64,000 bases of DNA from Antilocapra americana (Eukaryota; Chordata; Mammalia; Artiodactyla; Antilocapridae): assembly GCA_007570785.1 (NCBI GenBank), contig ML662465.1, positions 2,060,957 to 2,124,956 of the forward strand, given 5' to 3'. Below are positions 12,045 to 24,200 of the stretch, piece after piece. Numbering within the stretch: the first letter of the stretch is position 1; every line of letters begins with the position of its first letter. Position numbers and translations under genes: made by a program. The notes beneath the pieces are model-generated. The model was not told where the DNA came from and made no database searches. It saw nothing but the letters and a program-made list of their open reading frames with translations.

Positions 12045-15000
12045 GTGAGAGCAGACGGGGCCCCCTGGTGGGCGTGGGGGGACTGTGGTGCAGACAGCCT
12101 CTGCCCTGCTTCCTGGGGTGGAGATGAAGGTGCACCCGCCTCCCCAGGGGCGTGGAGGGTGAAAGACACTGGGCCCGGCCCCCTCTCTGACCCGGTCTGT
12201 CTCCATGCCCGCTGCCGGCCCCCTGGTTTGCAGTGTTCTCTGCAGCCATCAGTGTGGGGGTAACAGAACCCGGGCCTGGCTCTCAGCGCGGTGCTCCCTT
12301 TATTGCCCCACATGGAATGCTCCCTCCACCCCGAGACTGGGCAGCATGTGTTAGGTTTTATTTTGGTTGTTGCCAGGTCTCTGTAAGAAGTCTCCCTAGA
12401 TGAATGGAATATTAGGGGTAAAGGGATAAAAATGCCTTTTCATTTAGAAGCTTTGGAAAGAAAGAAACATGTGAGGTCACTAAGGACTGAGACCTCGTTG
12501 GGGCCTCCTGCTGTGTTCCGATTTTTTTTTTTTTCTCTTCTGGCTAGGGAAGGCTGTGAAATACAAGCCCCCATCTTTGGGCAGGGAACTGCTTTAGGCC
12601 TTCAGACACCAGGCTCCTACCAGCCAGGCCCACCCAGAATGGGGCTGTATCCCAGGATTTCCCAAACCCTGTTCCATGGAAGAAAGGATCATGGAAATGT
12701 TGGGTTAAGTTGGTAAATCGGTTTTGTTTACTGCCAGAATTCTCAGTGCCTTGTGCATCTGCAGCTCCGCTAGCATGCAGACAAGTTTCCCGAATTCATC
12801 TGAGTTCAGAAGCTATCGCACAACCTTGGGAGTTCTGAAATCTCTGAAAATAGATGTATTGACTGAGCTAAAGATTTAAGCCTGTAAGACTGGTTACAGA
12901 TTTATCCCCGTGGCCCACAGTGTCAGGACACAAAGTGCTCCAGGACTGGTGAGGTGGGGAGGGGGAGAGGCGGGGAGGGAGGAGGAGCCTGCAGGTGAAT
13001 TAACTGTGATAAGTGAAGGGCACGGCCCGGCCCTCACACTAACTTATTTTTTAGGTGAATCTCGCAACGACTTCAGTTTCCAAAATGGCCTCAGATTTTG
13101 CAGAGAATGAACTGGATCTCTTTAGAAAGGCTGTAAGTACAGCAGCTCCCGTTGCCCATCAGCCAGGCTTCTTATGGAAAATTCCTGTCTTTCATCAGAA
13201 ATGGAAACTTCAGTCTTACTGGGTCCCCCCTGCTGCCTGAGAAAGCCCTCTGCAGGGGCATGTCACCGAGCGCCCCACTCAGAATTCACAGCCGCCAGGT
13301 TATTGCTGGGGAGGTCGCCACAACCACCTGGGAAGGAAGGGCCGGTCTGGGCCTGACTCCAACTGGTTGCATAACAGTGGGCCTCCTGGTTGTGGGATGC
13401 AGGTGAGCGGGTGTTACTGCTCGTTCCCCAGGGTTCAGCAGCATTCCCTGGGAGCTTGCCAGGAAGGCCGAACCCCAGTCCCCACCCAGACTGCTGAATC
13501 CGAGCCTGAGTTCTGAGAAGGCCCAGTGACCCATCTACTCAGTCATTTGCGGGGCGCCGCTCTGCCTACCCGGCTTCGGAGCCGTTCACTCGGCCACCTT
13601 GCCACTCACCTGGCTGAGTAACTGGTTAGGACAGTGGTTCTCAGCCCTGGATGCCCTGCAGTAACTGAGGAGGTAAAAGTAACGTGGACATTCTGGCCTC
13701 CCTCCAGGTCTGTCGCGCCCAAGTCTCTGAGGTCTGAGTCCTAGAATCATTCCTTCCTAAGCTGCCTAGGGCTGATTAGCAGCCAGGGTTGAAAATCGGA
13801 TTCTAAGATGCTAAATTCACGGCTGTATGTGTGTGTATGTGAGCACATGCACGCACACAAGCAGCCTGTCTTTCCATTTCCTCTGCTCTGCAGTGCGCAG
13901 AGGTCTTAAGGCAGCTTCCAGCCAGCTTCTCCCAGCTGCAGTCCACAGCAGCTCTGTGGCTCCCAAGTGTGCTCTCTTGCTGGGCCACCCTGGCTCCTTC
14001 CCTTCCGGGTTCCAGCCTGCCCACCTCTGAGTAGGAGGGGTGCTGCCCCATTTCCTCATTCTTTCATTCCTCACCTTTTCCATCTTCAGGGAGGTGAAGT
14101 GACCCTTCTTGATTTGGGGCGCATTAAGGCCCTTCATTTGGAATGGTGTTACAGGAGTGACTTGGGTCAAAACACATCTGTGGCTTTTGATGCCTACTGT
14201 TGTTTCCCTGAAGAGGTGTACGGTTCTGTCTGTGACATGAGTAGTTTCACTGCACCCTGCCAGAATTGGCATCAGTGCCTAAAAGTTGTTTTCCCCAGTC
14301 TGATAGATGAACACGGTACCTGTTTCTTCCAGTTGGAACTGATTATCGACTCAGACACTGGCTTTGCGTCTTCCACAAATATTTTGAACCTGGTTGATCA
14401 GCTTAAAGGCAAGAAGATGAGGAAGAAGGAAGCTGAGCACGTGCTGCAGAAGTTTGTACAGAACAAGTGGCTCATTGAGGTATTTCTCGCTGTGGGTTTT
14501 CCAGCTTGGCTTACTTTTTACTGTGAATCACACTGTTTCCTCCAAAATCGTATCGTATTTAATGGGTGTCTGGAAAGCTGAGCCCATTCAGGTCCCTTAC
14601 CTCAGCTGTCCCCAGCCAGTTTGGCACCACGGACTGATTTTGTGGAAGATGATTCTTCCACAGACTGGGGAGGGGGCATGGTTTTGGGATGGTTCAAGCA
14701 CATTGCATCACTTTACATGTCCTTCTCCAGAGGATCTCCCCACCCAGGGACTGAACCTGTGTCTCTTGCACTGCAGGTGGATTCTTCACCATCTGAGCCC
14801 TGGGGAAGCCCATCGTGCATTTTTTGGGCATTACTATTACGTCAGCTCCACGTTCAGATTGTCAGGCGTTAGATCCTGGAGGTCAGGAACCCCTGCTGTC
14901 TGCATTGAGGCCCGCAGTGTCCCTGTGAGGAGGACCCTGTTGACCCACATGACCTGGGTGGGAGGCCCAACTGGCAGTGGCAGAGCCCAGGTCTCAGGCA

Positions 15001-18000
15001 GACGTGCGGGCCCCGGACTCTGGGCCCCAAGCAGGCGGTGGAGTGTGGTCGGCAGGAGCCCCAAGCAGGCGGTGGAGTGTAGTTGGCAGGAGCATGGTGC
15101 TAGTGTCGGATTCTGCCGCAGGTGCCCCGGTGTTCCTCGACTGTAAGAGGGGAGTAATAGCTGCATCTCCAAGTGAGTGAGGAGCAGGATGAGGCGTAGT
15201 GCTGGGCACCCACAGGAGTCACTCTCACCACCACGTTCTCACTGTCGTCTTCTCCAAGGCCAGTACTGTTGGGATTCTTTCATTATATGGTGGCCCCCAA
15301 AGAGCAAAGAGGATGTGCAACAAGCTTTTGGAGGAGCTGTAGCAGTCTGTGAAAGGTCCGAGTTTGTAGACGCCCTGTGTCTGTTTCTGTTGGCTGGGAT
15401 AGTCAGACGTTTCAGTTTTTTTTTCCGCAAATGCACCACCGTTTCCAAGAAACCCAAGCCAGACAGGCTCCGTGCCGCTTTGCACGCCCCGCTCCTGCCC
15501 CTCTGGCTGTGTCTGCACATGCACCGATGGGCCCTCAGCTTCCTCACTGGGTGGTCCTGTGGTGACACAATGCTCACTTCCTTTCCAGGGAGAGCTCAGC
15601 TCTGGAGTCTCAGGTTGGGCCGCCCTGACAGTCTGACCAGAAACATCCAGTTCCTGTGGTGCTTTCTTGACGGGAGGAAATGTCTGGAGAGGCACAGCGG
15701 TGGGAGCAGGGTTAGCAGGAGCCACCAGTGGGGGCCAGCGCCTCCGGCACGTCTGCACCTTGTATGCTCAGCCCCTGTGAGCACCGGGAGCCCTTTGCTC
15801 TATTCTGTAGCTGAACCTACTGCGGCCTCGTGATCTGGGTGAAGTCCCCCACCTGGCAAGCGCCCGGGCCGTGTCCAGGCTCCAGCGAGCAGGACTGCAG
15901 GCCCCCATCAGTTGCTTCGTCACAGTTTTTCTTCCTCTCTCAGGTGGATTTGGCAATACTGAATGTTTTCGGGCAGCTCAGGGGTCATAACTGACCGCAC
16001 TTTGTCCTTGGGCCAAGCTTTCTAAGGGCAGGGACTGTGGCTTCATTTTTGTACCTCGTCAGTCCTGGAGGTGCTGCTTACTGAACCGGGGCTGGACAGG
16101 TAGTTGAAGTTCCAGAGGCACAGAACGTATCTCACACTTACCCCTGGATGATACAAGAACTCCTCGTAGATTAGAAGGTACCAGCACTCATACAGTCCAT
16201 GCCGGTACGAATGTCTGTCGTCTCCTGGGGCTCACCCTCTGTCTCCCGGGTGCAGCCTCTGTGCCCGGCTTTGGGCCCACGGGGGGCCGTGCGGGTCCAG
16301 CGCTTGGATGCTGTCACGTCAGGGTGCAGGGCTGGGTGCTCAGTTTCATCAGGACGGACGCTTTGCTGCCCTGAGTGGGGACGACTGGAGGGAAGAACAC
16401 TTCTGGGGTCTGCTGGACTTGGCTCGGGCCCTGGCTCCCGTCCTCTCTGCTTCCTCCTTGGGGAAGTGGGGGTGCTGGTGCTGCCCTCCTGTGCCCTGGG
16501 GCTTCTGTGAGCACTGGCCTGTGAAGCCCTGCAGGTCTCTTGAAGGACCCCTTGCTGATTGATCCCTTGGGCCTCATGTGGACAAAGGAACAGACTGGGG
16601 AGGGGCAGGGCGTGGTGGTGAGACACCCCAGGGTCCTCCTCTGGCCTGGCCGCTCCCTCTGGTGATGGCTTCTTGCCTCTGCCCGTTTCCCATCTGAAAG
16701 ATGAGGACCGTGATGGCTGGCTGGTGTTTCTGTCCTGAGGGTGGAGTGCTCTCTAAGCTGATCAGCACGGGCGTGGCCATGTGTTCTGTGTCACTTTGAA
16801 GGGCCAGCTGAGGGGCCGCGGGCTGAGTGCTGGCCGGTGCTCTGACCAGCCTTCCTGGAGCAGCACCTTGACCACAGGGACCATGTCTGAGTCTCCCCCT
16901 CGGCCTCTCAGAAATGGGGCTTTCCTTAGAGGCCCTGCTGGGGGGACCTGTCCCCCAGTGGCACTGTATTTATTATGATGGGACCCCTTCCTCCCCCACC
17001 TCCAAGTACCGGGAGAGCCCTGCCCAGTGCCCTGTGCAAGGCTCCGTCTTGGCAAGGAGCTGCTGAGGCAGCTGTGCAGCCCTTTGCGGGCCCTGGGGTG
17101 TGGGCTGGTCGGGGTCAGTGGGCGAGGCTCTTGAGACAGAGGAGGCCCCAGAGAAGTGTGGATCCTCTGAACTTGGGCATCTGCGGGCAGCTGCACGTCT
17201 GCACAGCCTAGGGACCGGTCCCCACCACAGGGTCCCAGCTCAGAGGGTGGTTGTGAGGCCTGGGAGGTCGCGTGGGGTTGGATCTTCCTTGGAGCTTGAG
17301 GGCAGCCCGCCCCTCCTGGTGACAGAGGACTGAGGGCCATCATGAGCGATGAGCACGGGGCACTTTCAGGCAGGTGGTAGGCGTTTAGTAAGTGTGACTC
17401 AAGCCTGACTCTGAACTTGAGCTTGCTCACTCCAGCCTTGGCATTCCCCCCTTGGGATTGATGTGAAGGCTGTTATATACTCTTCCCTTAGATGTTTATC
17501 ATGCCTTGGCCGTACTGGCCATGCGTCAGGTGCTGGGGACACAGGGTGAGCTAAACCAGGCCTGGCTCACGGTTTGGGGAGAGAGCTGGGAGTCAGCCAC
17601 ACACTCGCTGAAGTAGAGTCATAGACAGAGAGGAAGCAGCGCTAACAGGGGACCTGCCCTTGGTGGAGGAAGTGGCACCCTGCTGCAGGCTGGGGAGGAG
17701 GCAGCTGGTTGGGGTGGGGATGACAGTCCAGGGCAGAGGGAGTGGCCTGCACCCGAGCAAGTGGGGTGGGCTCAAGGAGCTGAGTGAGGCCGGGTGCTCT
17801 GGGGAGGGGCACAAGGCGAGCCTGGAGGTCGGCAGAAAGGGGTTTGGTTCTTCAGCCCAAGAATGGTGGCACCTCACGGGGCTGGGCCTCACAGAGGTCA
17901 GGTCTCCGCAGAAGGTCACAGAGGGGCGAGCAGAGGGAGGGTAGATCAGGGTGGTGGCCGTGGAGACAGAGCCATGTTGTGGACTTGGAGCTTTGAGAAG

Positions 18001-21000
18001 GTAGCGGCCAGAGGCCCCAGGATGGCCTTGGGGCCCCGCCCTCTCATGCCCAGCACCACGGGGCACAGAGTTCCTGTCCCCTTCCTGGCTGGCCCGACTC
18101 TGCGGTGCAGGACACCGGTGCCTCGTGCTGGGCCTCCCTCCACTTAGGGGAGTCCTTGGGTTCTGTCCTGCCTGCTTGCCTGGCTCCCCACGGTCGAAGC
18201 TCTGGCTCTCTAAGTCTGTGCCCTGTCCATCTCCTCCTGGGTGGTCACCTGCTTGACACTGGAGGCCCAGGATGAATGCACTTCCCTGGCTGGGTAACAC
18301 AGCACACACTGGATGGAGGCAGGAGTCGTGGGGATGGGGTGTGAGGTGGGAGCAGCAGCCCCTCTCATGTGACACGAGGTAGAGAAGCGGGTACAGGGCG
18401 CTGAGTTAACCCAGCAGCCGCAGGCTCCGGTGGTGGCTCCTGCAAGGCTTACCCTGTCAGTCTCCTCTTCCTGCTCCACTACCCTTCTGTGCGCCTTTGC
18501 CCAGGACCCCCCTGGCACCCTCTCCTCCCCCAGGGGTACAACATGTGGTCAGGAAGTTCCCATCCCAGTTCCTTAGTTGACTTGGATGCATAAACTTCCA
18601 TGAGCTTCTGTGACACTCGTCTCCAGTCAGGTCTCCCTCATCCTGCCTCTTCCTTGTGAGTTGGTGGTAGGGTCAGCCAAATTTTTCCATACTTCTGGCT
18701 TTCCCATGATACACGGCGTGTGGACTGTCTCTATATGGGAACCAGGAGGCCTCACCATGTCCCACGCCACTGTGGTTTGGGGTCTCCCTGGACCACCTCC
18801 AGCGTTGTCTGTGAAGTGGTGTGGGTGGGGGTGATCTTGGATGGTCCAGACGGAGGCTCCAGGCTGTGGTGCCAGGAGGCACTGCTGTGCTGCTCCCTGG
18901 GGGTGGGGTGGGAGGCTCTGGGGCACTGACTCGGGGCTGTGGGGTTTACTCTGTGGGGTCACGGCTCCCCTTCCCGGCTCTGTCCTCATCCGGGGATGCC
19001 GGGGCAGCTCCAGGATTCCCATCTGTGAAGGCATGAGGAAGGTGCTGAGGAAATGTGGGGTGGGGGGTCCTTGCGTTGCTTTTCTTTCAGGTCTCACCTA
19101 GGTTTTCCCCACTTTAGGCTATACAAGGGGTTGGTGTGAATGCCTACGGGGCGAGGGGTGTGCAGACTTCTGCCCATTTCCTGGCCGTGGGAACAGAGGT
19201 ACCTCTCAGGTGGGAAGCGGGCCAGGTGTGCCAGTTCATAAAAGATGCTCCCGCCTTGCATCCCCACAGAAGGAAGGGGAGTTCACCCTGCATGGCCGGG
19301 CCATCCTGGAGATGGAGCAGTACATCCGGGAGACGTACCCTGACGCCGTGAAGGTCTGCAACATTTGCCGTGGCCTGCTCATCCAGGTACCTGGGGCTGG
19401 GCGGGGGGCACTCTCCAGGACTCACTCAGGACCCAGCCTCTGACATGTCCGGAACCTCTGCCGCCATGAGCAGACCACGGGCATCTCCTCAGAAGCCTCT
19501 GATGACAAATGCACGAAGGCCTGCCTCTCCTCGCTGGTCCTTCTGTTCTGTCCCAGGCTCTTTTTATTTTTTTCCCCAGAACGGCTCTCAGAAGTCTTCT
19601 GTGTGGCCCATATTATCTTGGCAGCAGCGCGCCAAGCATTTCTGCCTTAGCTGCGGACTTCTGTTGTCTGTTTGTGTCTGAGTACGTTGTATGGCCTCAG
19701 AGCAGAGCAGCTGGGCCAGTGCTGGGTGATTCTGCTCGTCTTTTTGCCTTTTTTTTTTTTTTTTTTGATGTGAACCATTTCTAAGGCCTTTACTGACTTT
19801 GTTACAACCTTGCTTCTGTTTTTATGGTTTGGTTTTTCGGCAGTGGGGCCCGGAGGACCTCAGCTCCCTGACTGGGGTCGCTTCCGCATCCCCTGCGCTG
19901 GAAGGCAAGGTCTGAACCACAGGAGCACCGGGGAAACCCGTGTTTCCTCCTCTTTCATTCCTTTTGCAGTTGTCATTTGCATCAGGCTGGGCCTCTTGGC
20001 ACATCCATCCTTGGGTACCTGGTGGTTATTTTTCTTGGGTTGGAATCCCAAGAGTGGAATTTCTAGAACAGCGCGTGCACATGGCTGTTTCAAGCTTTGC
20101 TCCATGTTGCTGAAGTGCCTTCTGGAAAGTTGTGGTCGTCTTCATGCCCGCTCCAGGGCCCACTCGTGCTCCGAGTCCAGGCTTGGGAGTGGCCTTGGTG
20201 CTCCAAGGGCCTGGCCGCCACCCGCTCCACCCTGCTCTGGCCTCTGGAGCCTTGAGCTTCTTCCCTTTGCACTCACTTGTCAGCTTCTTTACTAAAACCC
20301 ACTGCACTCAGGAGTCGTTCTTATTATCAGTTTGGGGCCTGGAAGACAACTTAGCAAGCCGGTGGGATGCCTTCCTTGCAGCCTCGTGAAGGGTTATGAA
20401 CACAGAGGTGTGTGTGGGCTCTCAGGCCACCACCTTTCCATTTCAGGGGCAAAGCTGCGAGACGTGTGGAATCAGGATGCACTTACCGTGTGTGGCCAAG
20501 TACTTCCAGTCCAACTCGGAGCCGCACTGCCCCCACTGTAATGACTACTGGCCCCACGAGGTGCCAGGTCTGTTTCCCTGAGCCGCTCGCCTTCCTCCTG
20601 GCCTGTAGTGGTGCTGGGCTGGCAGGGCTGTGTGTATGCCGGAGTGTTTGTGCCCGGCCCTGAGGGGGCACCGGGGCGGGGGGTGGACAGGGCACCCCAA
20701 CAAGGGCTGCGCGTGTGTGCAGGCCGCGGGCCCCGCGTACTGAAGTACCTTCTGCAGTCAGTGGAGGCCAGCTTGGTTGCTGGCCTTGGTTCCGAAAGGC
20801 CCTCTGGAACCCAGTAGAAACCCTGAGATGCGAGAGGGTCTGGTATAGTAGAGGCTCTCCCCTGCAGCTGTCTCTGGAGGGGAGGTGAAAGCGCATCCCC
20901 AGACTGGGGCTCATCCTGCCTCCCTGGAGGGTAAAATGTTCCTTGGGACAGAGTCCTTGGCACAGGCTTGTGACTGGGGACGTCCGCCAACCCCGCCACT

Positions 21001-21110
21001 CACAGTTCCTTCTGGCTTTTCTGTGTACAGAAGTCTTCGACCCCGAGAAGGAGAGGGAGACTGGTGTGTCCAGGTCGAACAAAAGGTCCTTGCGGTCCCG
21101 GCAGCACTAG
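11923..21110 (+). CDS. NSMCE1: NSMCE1 (NSE1), SMC5/6 complex RING-like subunit, C-terminal six coding exons
   Basis: Spliced gene; exons 11923-12044, 13055-13132, 14333-14479, 19270-19386, 20447-20567 and 21031-21110 join in frame and end at a TAG. The product matches mammalian NSMCE1, the non-SMC element 1 of the SMC5/6 complex, which binds NSMCE3 and NSMCE4 and carries an atypical RING (E3-ligase-like) domain for homologous-recombination repair in the nucleus. The six exons supply 220 residues; with the 46 residues expected from the missing upstream exon this gives the usual 266. Winged-helix regions occupy the first three exons. The zinc-binding residues are intact: Cys191, Cys194, Cys204, Cys207, His212, Cys215, Cys228 and Cys231. 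The first exon here starts with two bases completing an Arg codon, so at least one coding exon lies upstream. I searched 1-11,900 by eye for it without success. Identity is read from memory of the human protein and is very secure. Confidence 0.97.
12045..13054 (+). other. NSMCE1: NSMCE1 intron 3
   Basis: Unique intronic sequence of about 1 kb with no repeat or gene that I recognise. It has a T-rich patch at about 12522-12536 and a GGGGAGGGGGAGAGGCGGGG G-rich patch near 12955-12975. Confidence 0.7.
13055..13132 (+). CDS. NSMCE1: NSMCE1 coding exon 4 (residues 87-112)
   Basis: The acceptor TTTTTTAG ends at 13054 and the donor GTAAGT begins at 13133. The exon is 78 bases, phase 0 at both ends, and encodes 26 residues ending in [10 protein letters not shown], which closes the first winged-helix region. 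Confidence 0.96.
13133..14332 (+). other. NSMCE1: NSMCE1 intron 4
   Basis: About 1.2 kb of intron, holding a MER5A-like DNA transposon fragment (listed separately), a short TGTGTGTATGTGAGCACATG microsatellite-like patch near 13827, and otherwise unique sequence. Confidence 0.7.
13631..13801 (+). repeat. MER5A-like hAT DNA transposon fragment
   Basis: The left end CAGTGGTTCTCAGCCCTGGA and the far end GATTAGCAGCCAGGGTTGAA match the ends of the MER5A non-autonomous hAT family. The interior is diverged. Confidence 0.65.
14333..14479 (+). CDS. NSMCE1: NSMCE1 coding exon 5 (residues 113-161)
   Basis: The acceptor TTTCTTCCAG ends at 14332 and the donor GTATTT begins at 14480. The 147-base, phase-0 exon encodes 49 residues, with a lysine-rich stretch ([18 protein letters not shown]) in the second winged-helix region. 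About 130 bases into the following intron there is a MER1-like transposon fragment with a nested SINE. Confidence 0.97.
14611..14905. repeat. MER1-like hAT fragment with nested SINE remnant
   Basis: The outer element shows GGCACCACGGACTGATTTTG, TTCCACAGACTGGGGAGGGG and, after the insertion, TTAGATCCTGGAGGTCAGGA, the expected order for a MER1-group hAT element. Between about 14721 and 14812 a truncated Bov-tA-like piece interrupts it (CTTCTCCAGAGGATCTCCCC to GAGCCCTGGGGAAGCCC). Confidence 0.6.
15025..15092 (+). repeat. 34-bp tandem duplication
   Basis: CCCCAAGCAGGCGGTGGAGT begins at 15025 and again at 15059. The two 34-base copies differ at two positions (GTGGTCGG versus GTAGTTGG). Confidence 0.9.
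19270..19386 (+). CDS. NSMCE1: NSMCE1 coding exon 6 (residues 162-200), start of RING
   Basis: The acceptor CCCCACAG ends at 19269 and the donor GTACCT begins at 19387. The 117-base, phase-0 exon encodes 39 residues. It ends with the first zinc-ligand pair of the RING-like domain (CNIC, Cys191 and Cys194), so the RING is split by the following intron of about 1.06 kb. Confidence 0.97.
19387..20446 (+). other. NSMCE1: NSMCE1 intron 6
   Basis: A 1.06 kb intron with a T19 tract near 19749 and a degenerate CHR-like SINE at about 19755-19942 (reverse; ends GGAGCACCGGGGAAACCC). The rest is unique. Confidence 0.65.
20447..20567 (+). CDS. NSMCE1: NSMCE1 coding exon 7 (residues 201-240), RING core
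   Basis: The acceptor ATTTCAG ends at 20446; the exon ends with one base of a split codon and the donor GTCTGT follows at 20568. It encodes 40 residues carrying CETC (Cys204, Cys207), His212, Cys215 and CPHC (Cys228, Cys231). All RING-like ligands are present, so the domain should fold. Confidence 0.97.
20568..21030 (+). other. NSMCE1: NSMCE1 intron 7
   Basis: A 463-base GC-rich intron. No repeat or additional exon seen. Confidence 0.7.
21031..21110 (+). CDS. NSMCE1: NSMCE1 last coding exon (residues 241-266) and stop
   Basis: The acceptor TGTGTACAG ends at 21030. Two bases complete a Glu codon, then 25 residues rich in Arg, Ser and Lys end in RSLRSRQH and a TAG at 21108-21110. This basic tail follows the RING-like domain and is typical of NSMCE1. 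Confidence 0.96.
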
Positions 21111-21255
21111 CCAGGCTGCCACCTTCAGGGGAGTGACCGCGTGCCCCACTGGGAAGAGAGGCATCAGTTTCATGGTTCACGGTGATCACCTTTTTATCTT
21201 TTACATTTGCTTGTTAACAGGTTTGGAATAAATTTGCTCAGCAGCCTCTGCAGCC
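21111..21255 (+). terminator. NSMCE1: NSMCE1 3' UTR and poly(A) signal
   Basis: A canonical AATAAA lies at 21227-21232, about 117 bases after the stop codon, followed by T/G-rich sequence. Cleavage is expected within roughly 10-30 bases, so the 3' UTR is short (about 140 bases). The end coordinate is an estimate. Confidence 0.8.
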
Positions 21256-24200
21256 TTGTCTGGTGGCACGCCCCTCTCCTGGCACTCAGAGAGCTGGGAG
21301 CTCTGGCGCGGGTCCGGGCCGAGGCTGGCCCAGTGCCTCCTGCCCAGCAGGCCTGAGGCCATTTGCTCCTGGCGGTGTTGCCTTCAGTCCCAGCTCTGGT
21401 CACTGGTCCTACCCACATTGGCCGGTCCGACTTACTGGACGTGTGGGAGCCTTGGCCTTGGGCCTGCCCCACGCCCCGTACCCTCCCTTGCCCAAGATGC
21501 ACCAGCTTGAACAGCACGAGGCTGGGGGTGGGCAGTGGCTGAGTGTCCATACTGGGCTCTGCCCTGCCTGCAGCTGCCCGTCTGGACCCAGGAAGTCGGC
21601 CTGGATGCCTCCTTCCCCTGGGCCTCCTGCATCAAGCCTGCCGCCAAATCCCGTGCAACCCACCTGCCAGATGGCCCTCAGCCCCCACGGCCACCACCCA
21701 GGCTGGCCCAGCTCCCCTCCCCGCCTCACTGCTCCCGGCTTCTCCCCCAGGGTCGCCCTCCCATGGCGCCCGGTGGCCTGGGGTGCCCCTGCTGAAGCTC
21801 CTGATGGCCCCCATTGCCCTGAGGCTTAGGCCATGCGGTGGGGCCCTGTGCGTTTCACTGTGTCTCCCCTCCCACGTTCCAGGGCATGGCATTTCTCTGT
21901 TCCTGAATGAACTTTCCTGTTCCTCACCCCCCAGCCTGCACACATGGTCCCTCTGCCTGCCTGCTCTCCCCTCGCATGTCCTGTCCTAACGGAAAACACC
22001 TGTTCACCCTTTAGATCTTGGTGAGGCAGTCACCACCTCCATGCCCAGTCACCCACCTCCCTGCATGTCCTCAACCATCACTTGCCACACTGCTTTAATT
22101 CCCTGACTCACCTCCCTTCAACCATCACTTGCCACACTGCTTTAATTCCGACTCACCTCCCTTCCACCGGTTTCAATCAGGGCCCCTTTAGTCACGATAG
22201 AAAACCCAACTCAGACTGGCTTCAGCATGGAAGGCCAGAGGGGGGTCCTTCAAAAGGCTTGATGTAGTGGTTCCAGTGATGTCACCACGCATCTGCATGT
22301 CTGGCCCCACCCTGTTGTCACGAGTGTTGGCCTCATGCCCGGGCTAAGACATGGTCTTCCAGAAAATACAGCCGCTTTCTTCATGGTAGCAAAATGGCTG
22401 CCATACTTCCAGGCCCGCTCACCCAGTCCCCACCGTCAGGAGGAAGAGGGCAGGTCTCATGTAGTGGCTCCCTCATCCCAGCAAACGTCCAGCCTGCACA
22501 CTGGTGGAAGTGGGGTGGGAGAGCCCAGGGTGCACTGGCGACCTGGGTCTCCCCTCAGCCACAGGAAGGAGTCCCTCACTGAGCCACATGGCTGAGTGAG
22601 GAAGAAGTCGTTTCAGCAAATTGAATATGATGTTATGGGCAGAGAGGGATGAGCTGTGGGCGCTAAAGAGTGGGGTGTCCTCCACCTGTGCAGGGAGGGA
22701 CATTGTGCCCGATTCACGTCTGTCAACGGATGTGGAGTGTGACCCAGGTCCAGCCTGGGCCCTGAGGCCCACCTCCCAGGCGGTGAAAGGTGTTCAGCTG
22801 GAGCCCGTGTGAGCCAGGCTGGACCTTGGGCCCAGCTTCCTGAGGGCAAATGAGAGCCTTCGTGAAGCCCTAAAGGAGCCCGAACTAGTGGGAGGGGGTA
22901 GGTTGGGGTGTGTGCCAGGCACACCACAGAAACCACCCCCATCAGCTTACTCAGAAAAGGGATTTCTCACAAGGCTCTGAGGAAGCTCCCTGAGAGCACA
23001 GCAAGTCAGAAGAGCTGCTCCAGAAAAGACACTCCTGGACTCGGCGTGCTGGCTGGTGAGACCCCTTCCCTAGCCACAGGGGGCACCAAACAGCAGCTCC
23101 CGCTGTTCCACCCATCCTCCACCACGCCCTCAAGATGCAGGCAGCCCCAGCTGCCACACCCTCCAAGGCTGCACCCCTGGGGAGAGGGGGTCCTCCACAG
23201 TGCTGTTCTAGGCAAGGGGGCAGGAGGCCACGGGCCCGGAGCAGAGCAGCACCCTGTGGCATGCTGCCTGTCTGAGCAGGGGGCTGGGTGGTCAAGGAGG
23301 CAGGGTTGCGCCAGGCTGGTGCAGAGGAGGCTCTGAGTATCTGCTGCTGGGGCACTGCCCGGCTGCCATCTCCCCTGTGTGGACACGAGCGTGAACTTCC
23401 TGAGGACCCCTGACCCCCAGTTCGCAGGCACTCAGGGCCCATGTGACCCGCTTTGCCCACCCCCAGTACAGTCTGTCCTCCAGCGCCCCGCACCCCTGCT
23501 GGTACCCTGACTGTGTCACCCCAGGGGCCACTGGACCAGGGACACTCGCTGCTCATCTGCTCTTGAGCCTCCCCCTCCTGAGCCTCCTCACAGGGCGGCT
23601 CCAGCAGACCTCGTCCCTCCTGCCCTGGGACAGTCTGGGCCCTGCCGACTTCACACGCCCTTTCCAGCGCTGTGTGGGCCCCTCCTGAGGCCAGGACATT
23701 CCTGCCTCAGGGCCCCTGCGCCTGCTGCGGGGAGCACCTTCCTCGAGTCTCACTGTCAGTTCCGGATTCCAGGTCCATCAGGCTTCTACCCAGATGTCTA
23801 CTGTGACGTCCCCACCTGACAAGGGACATCTGCTCAGGCGGCCAGGCCTCGATATGTTCTAAAGAACATTTCCCCTAGTCCCTAACGTCAGAACTAGAAC
23901 ACGACAGATGACCTGCTTCTTATCCATCGTCTGTGGCTCAGAGCAGGGCCGGGCCGCCGTGAGAGCTGGAGCCGGGGTGGGGTGAGGGCTACACGGGCAG
24001 CTTCAGAGCCAACAGCAGCTCGGTGGCCACGCTTCTCACTGGTGGTGAGCCTGCGGACACGGTGGCTTTCCTGTTTTATGCCTCACTACCTTCGGCGGCG
24101 TTATTTACTATAAATTCTTCACATGAAAAATTAGGCAAATTAACTATTGATATTGCTGGGTAGGGGAATAAACGACCTCATGAGCACCTGCTCAGAGCCC

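Larger units (their letters stand above)
14480..19269 (+). other. NSMCE1: NSMCE1 intron 5
   Basis: This 4.8 kb intron holds a nested MER1-like/SINE insertion (14611-14905), a 34-bp tandem duplication (15025-15092) and otherwise GC-rich sequence with no recognised repeat. The 260-residue antisense frame at 17593-18375 is Pro/Ser/Gly-rich without any domain and is taken as chance. Confidence 0.7.

Noticed and set aside
17593..18375. 260-residue antisense open frame in an NSMCE1 intron
   Set aside because: Low-complexity Pro/Ser/Gly/Arg composition, no domain, no promoter or splice context, and GC-rich DNA where stops are rare by chance.
24000..24180. KDM8 poly(A) site
   Set aside because: Only weak variants (AGTAAA-like, CATAAA-like) are present on the minus strand, which is not enough to call a site.
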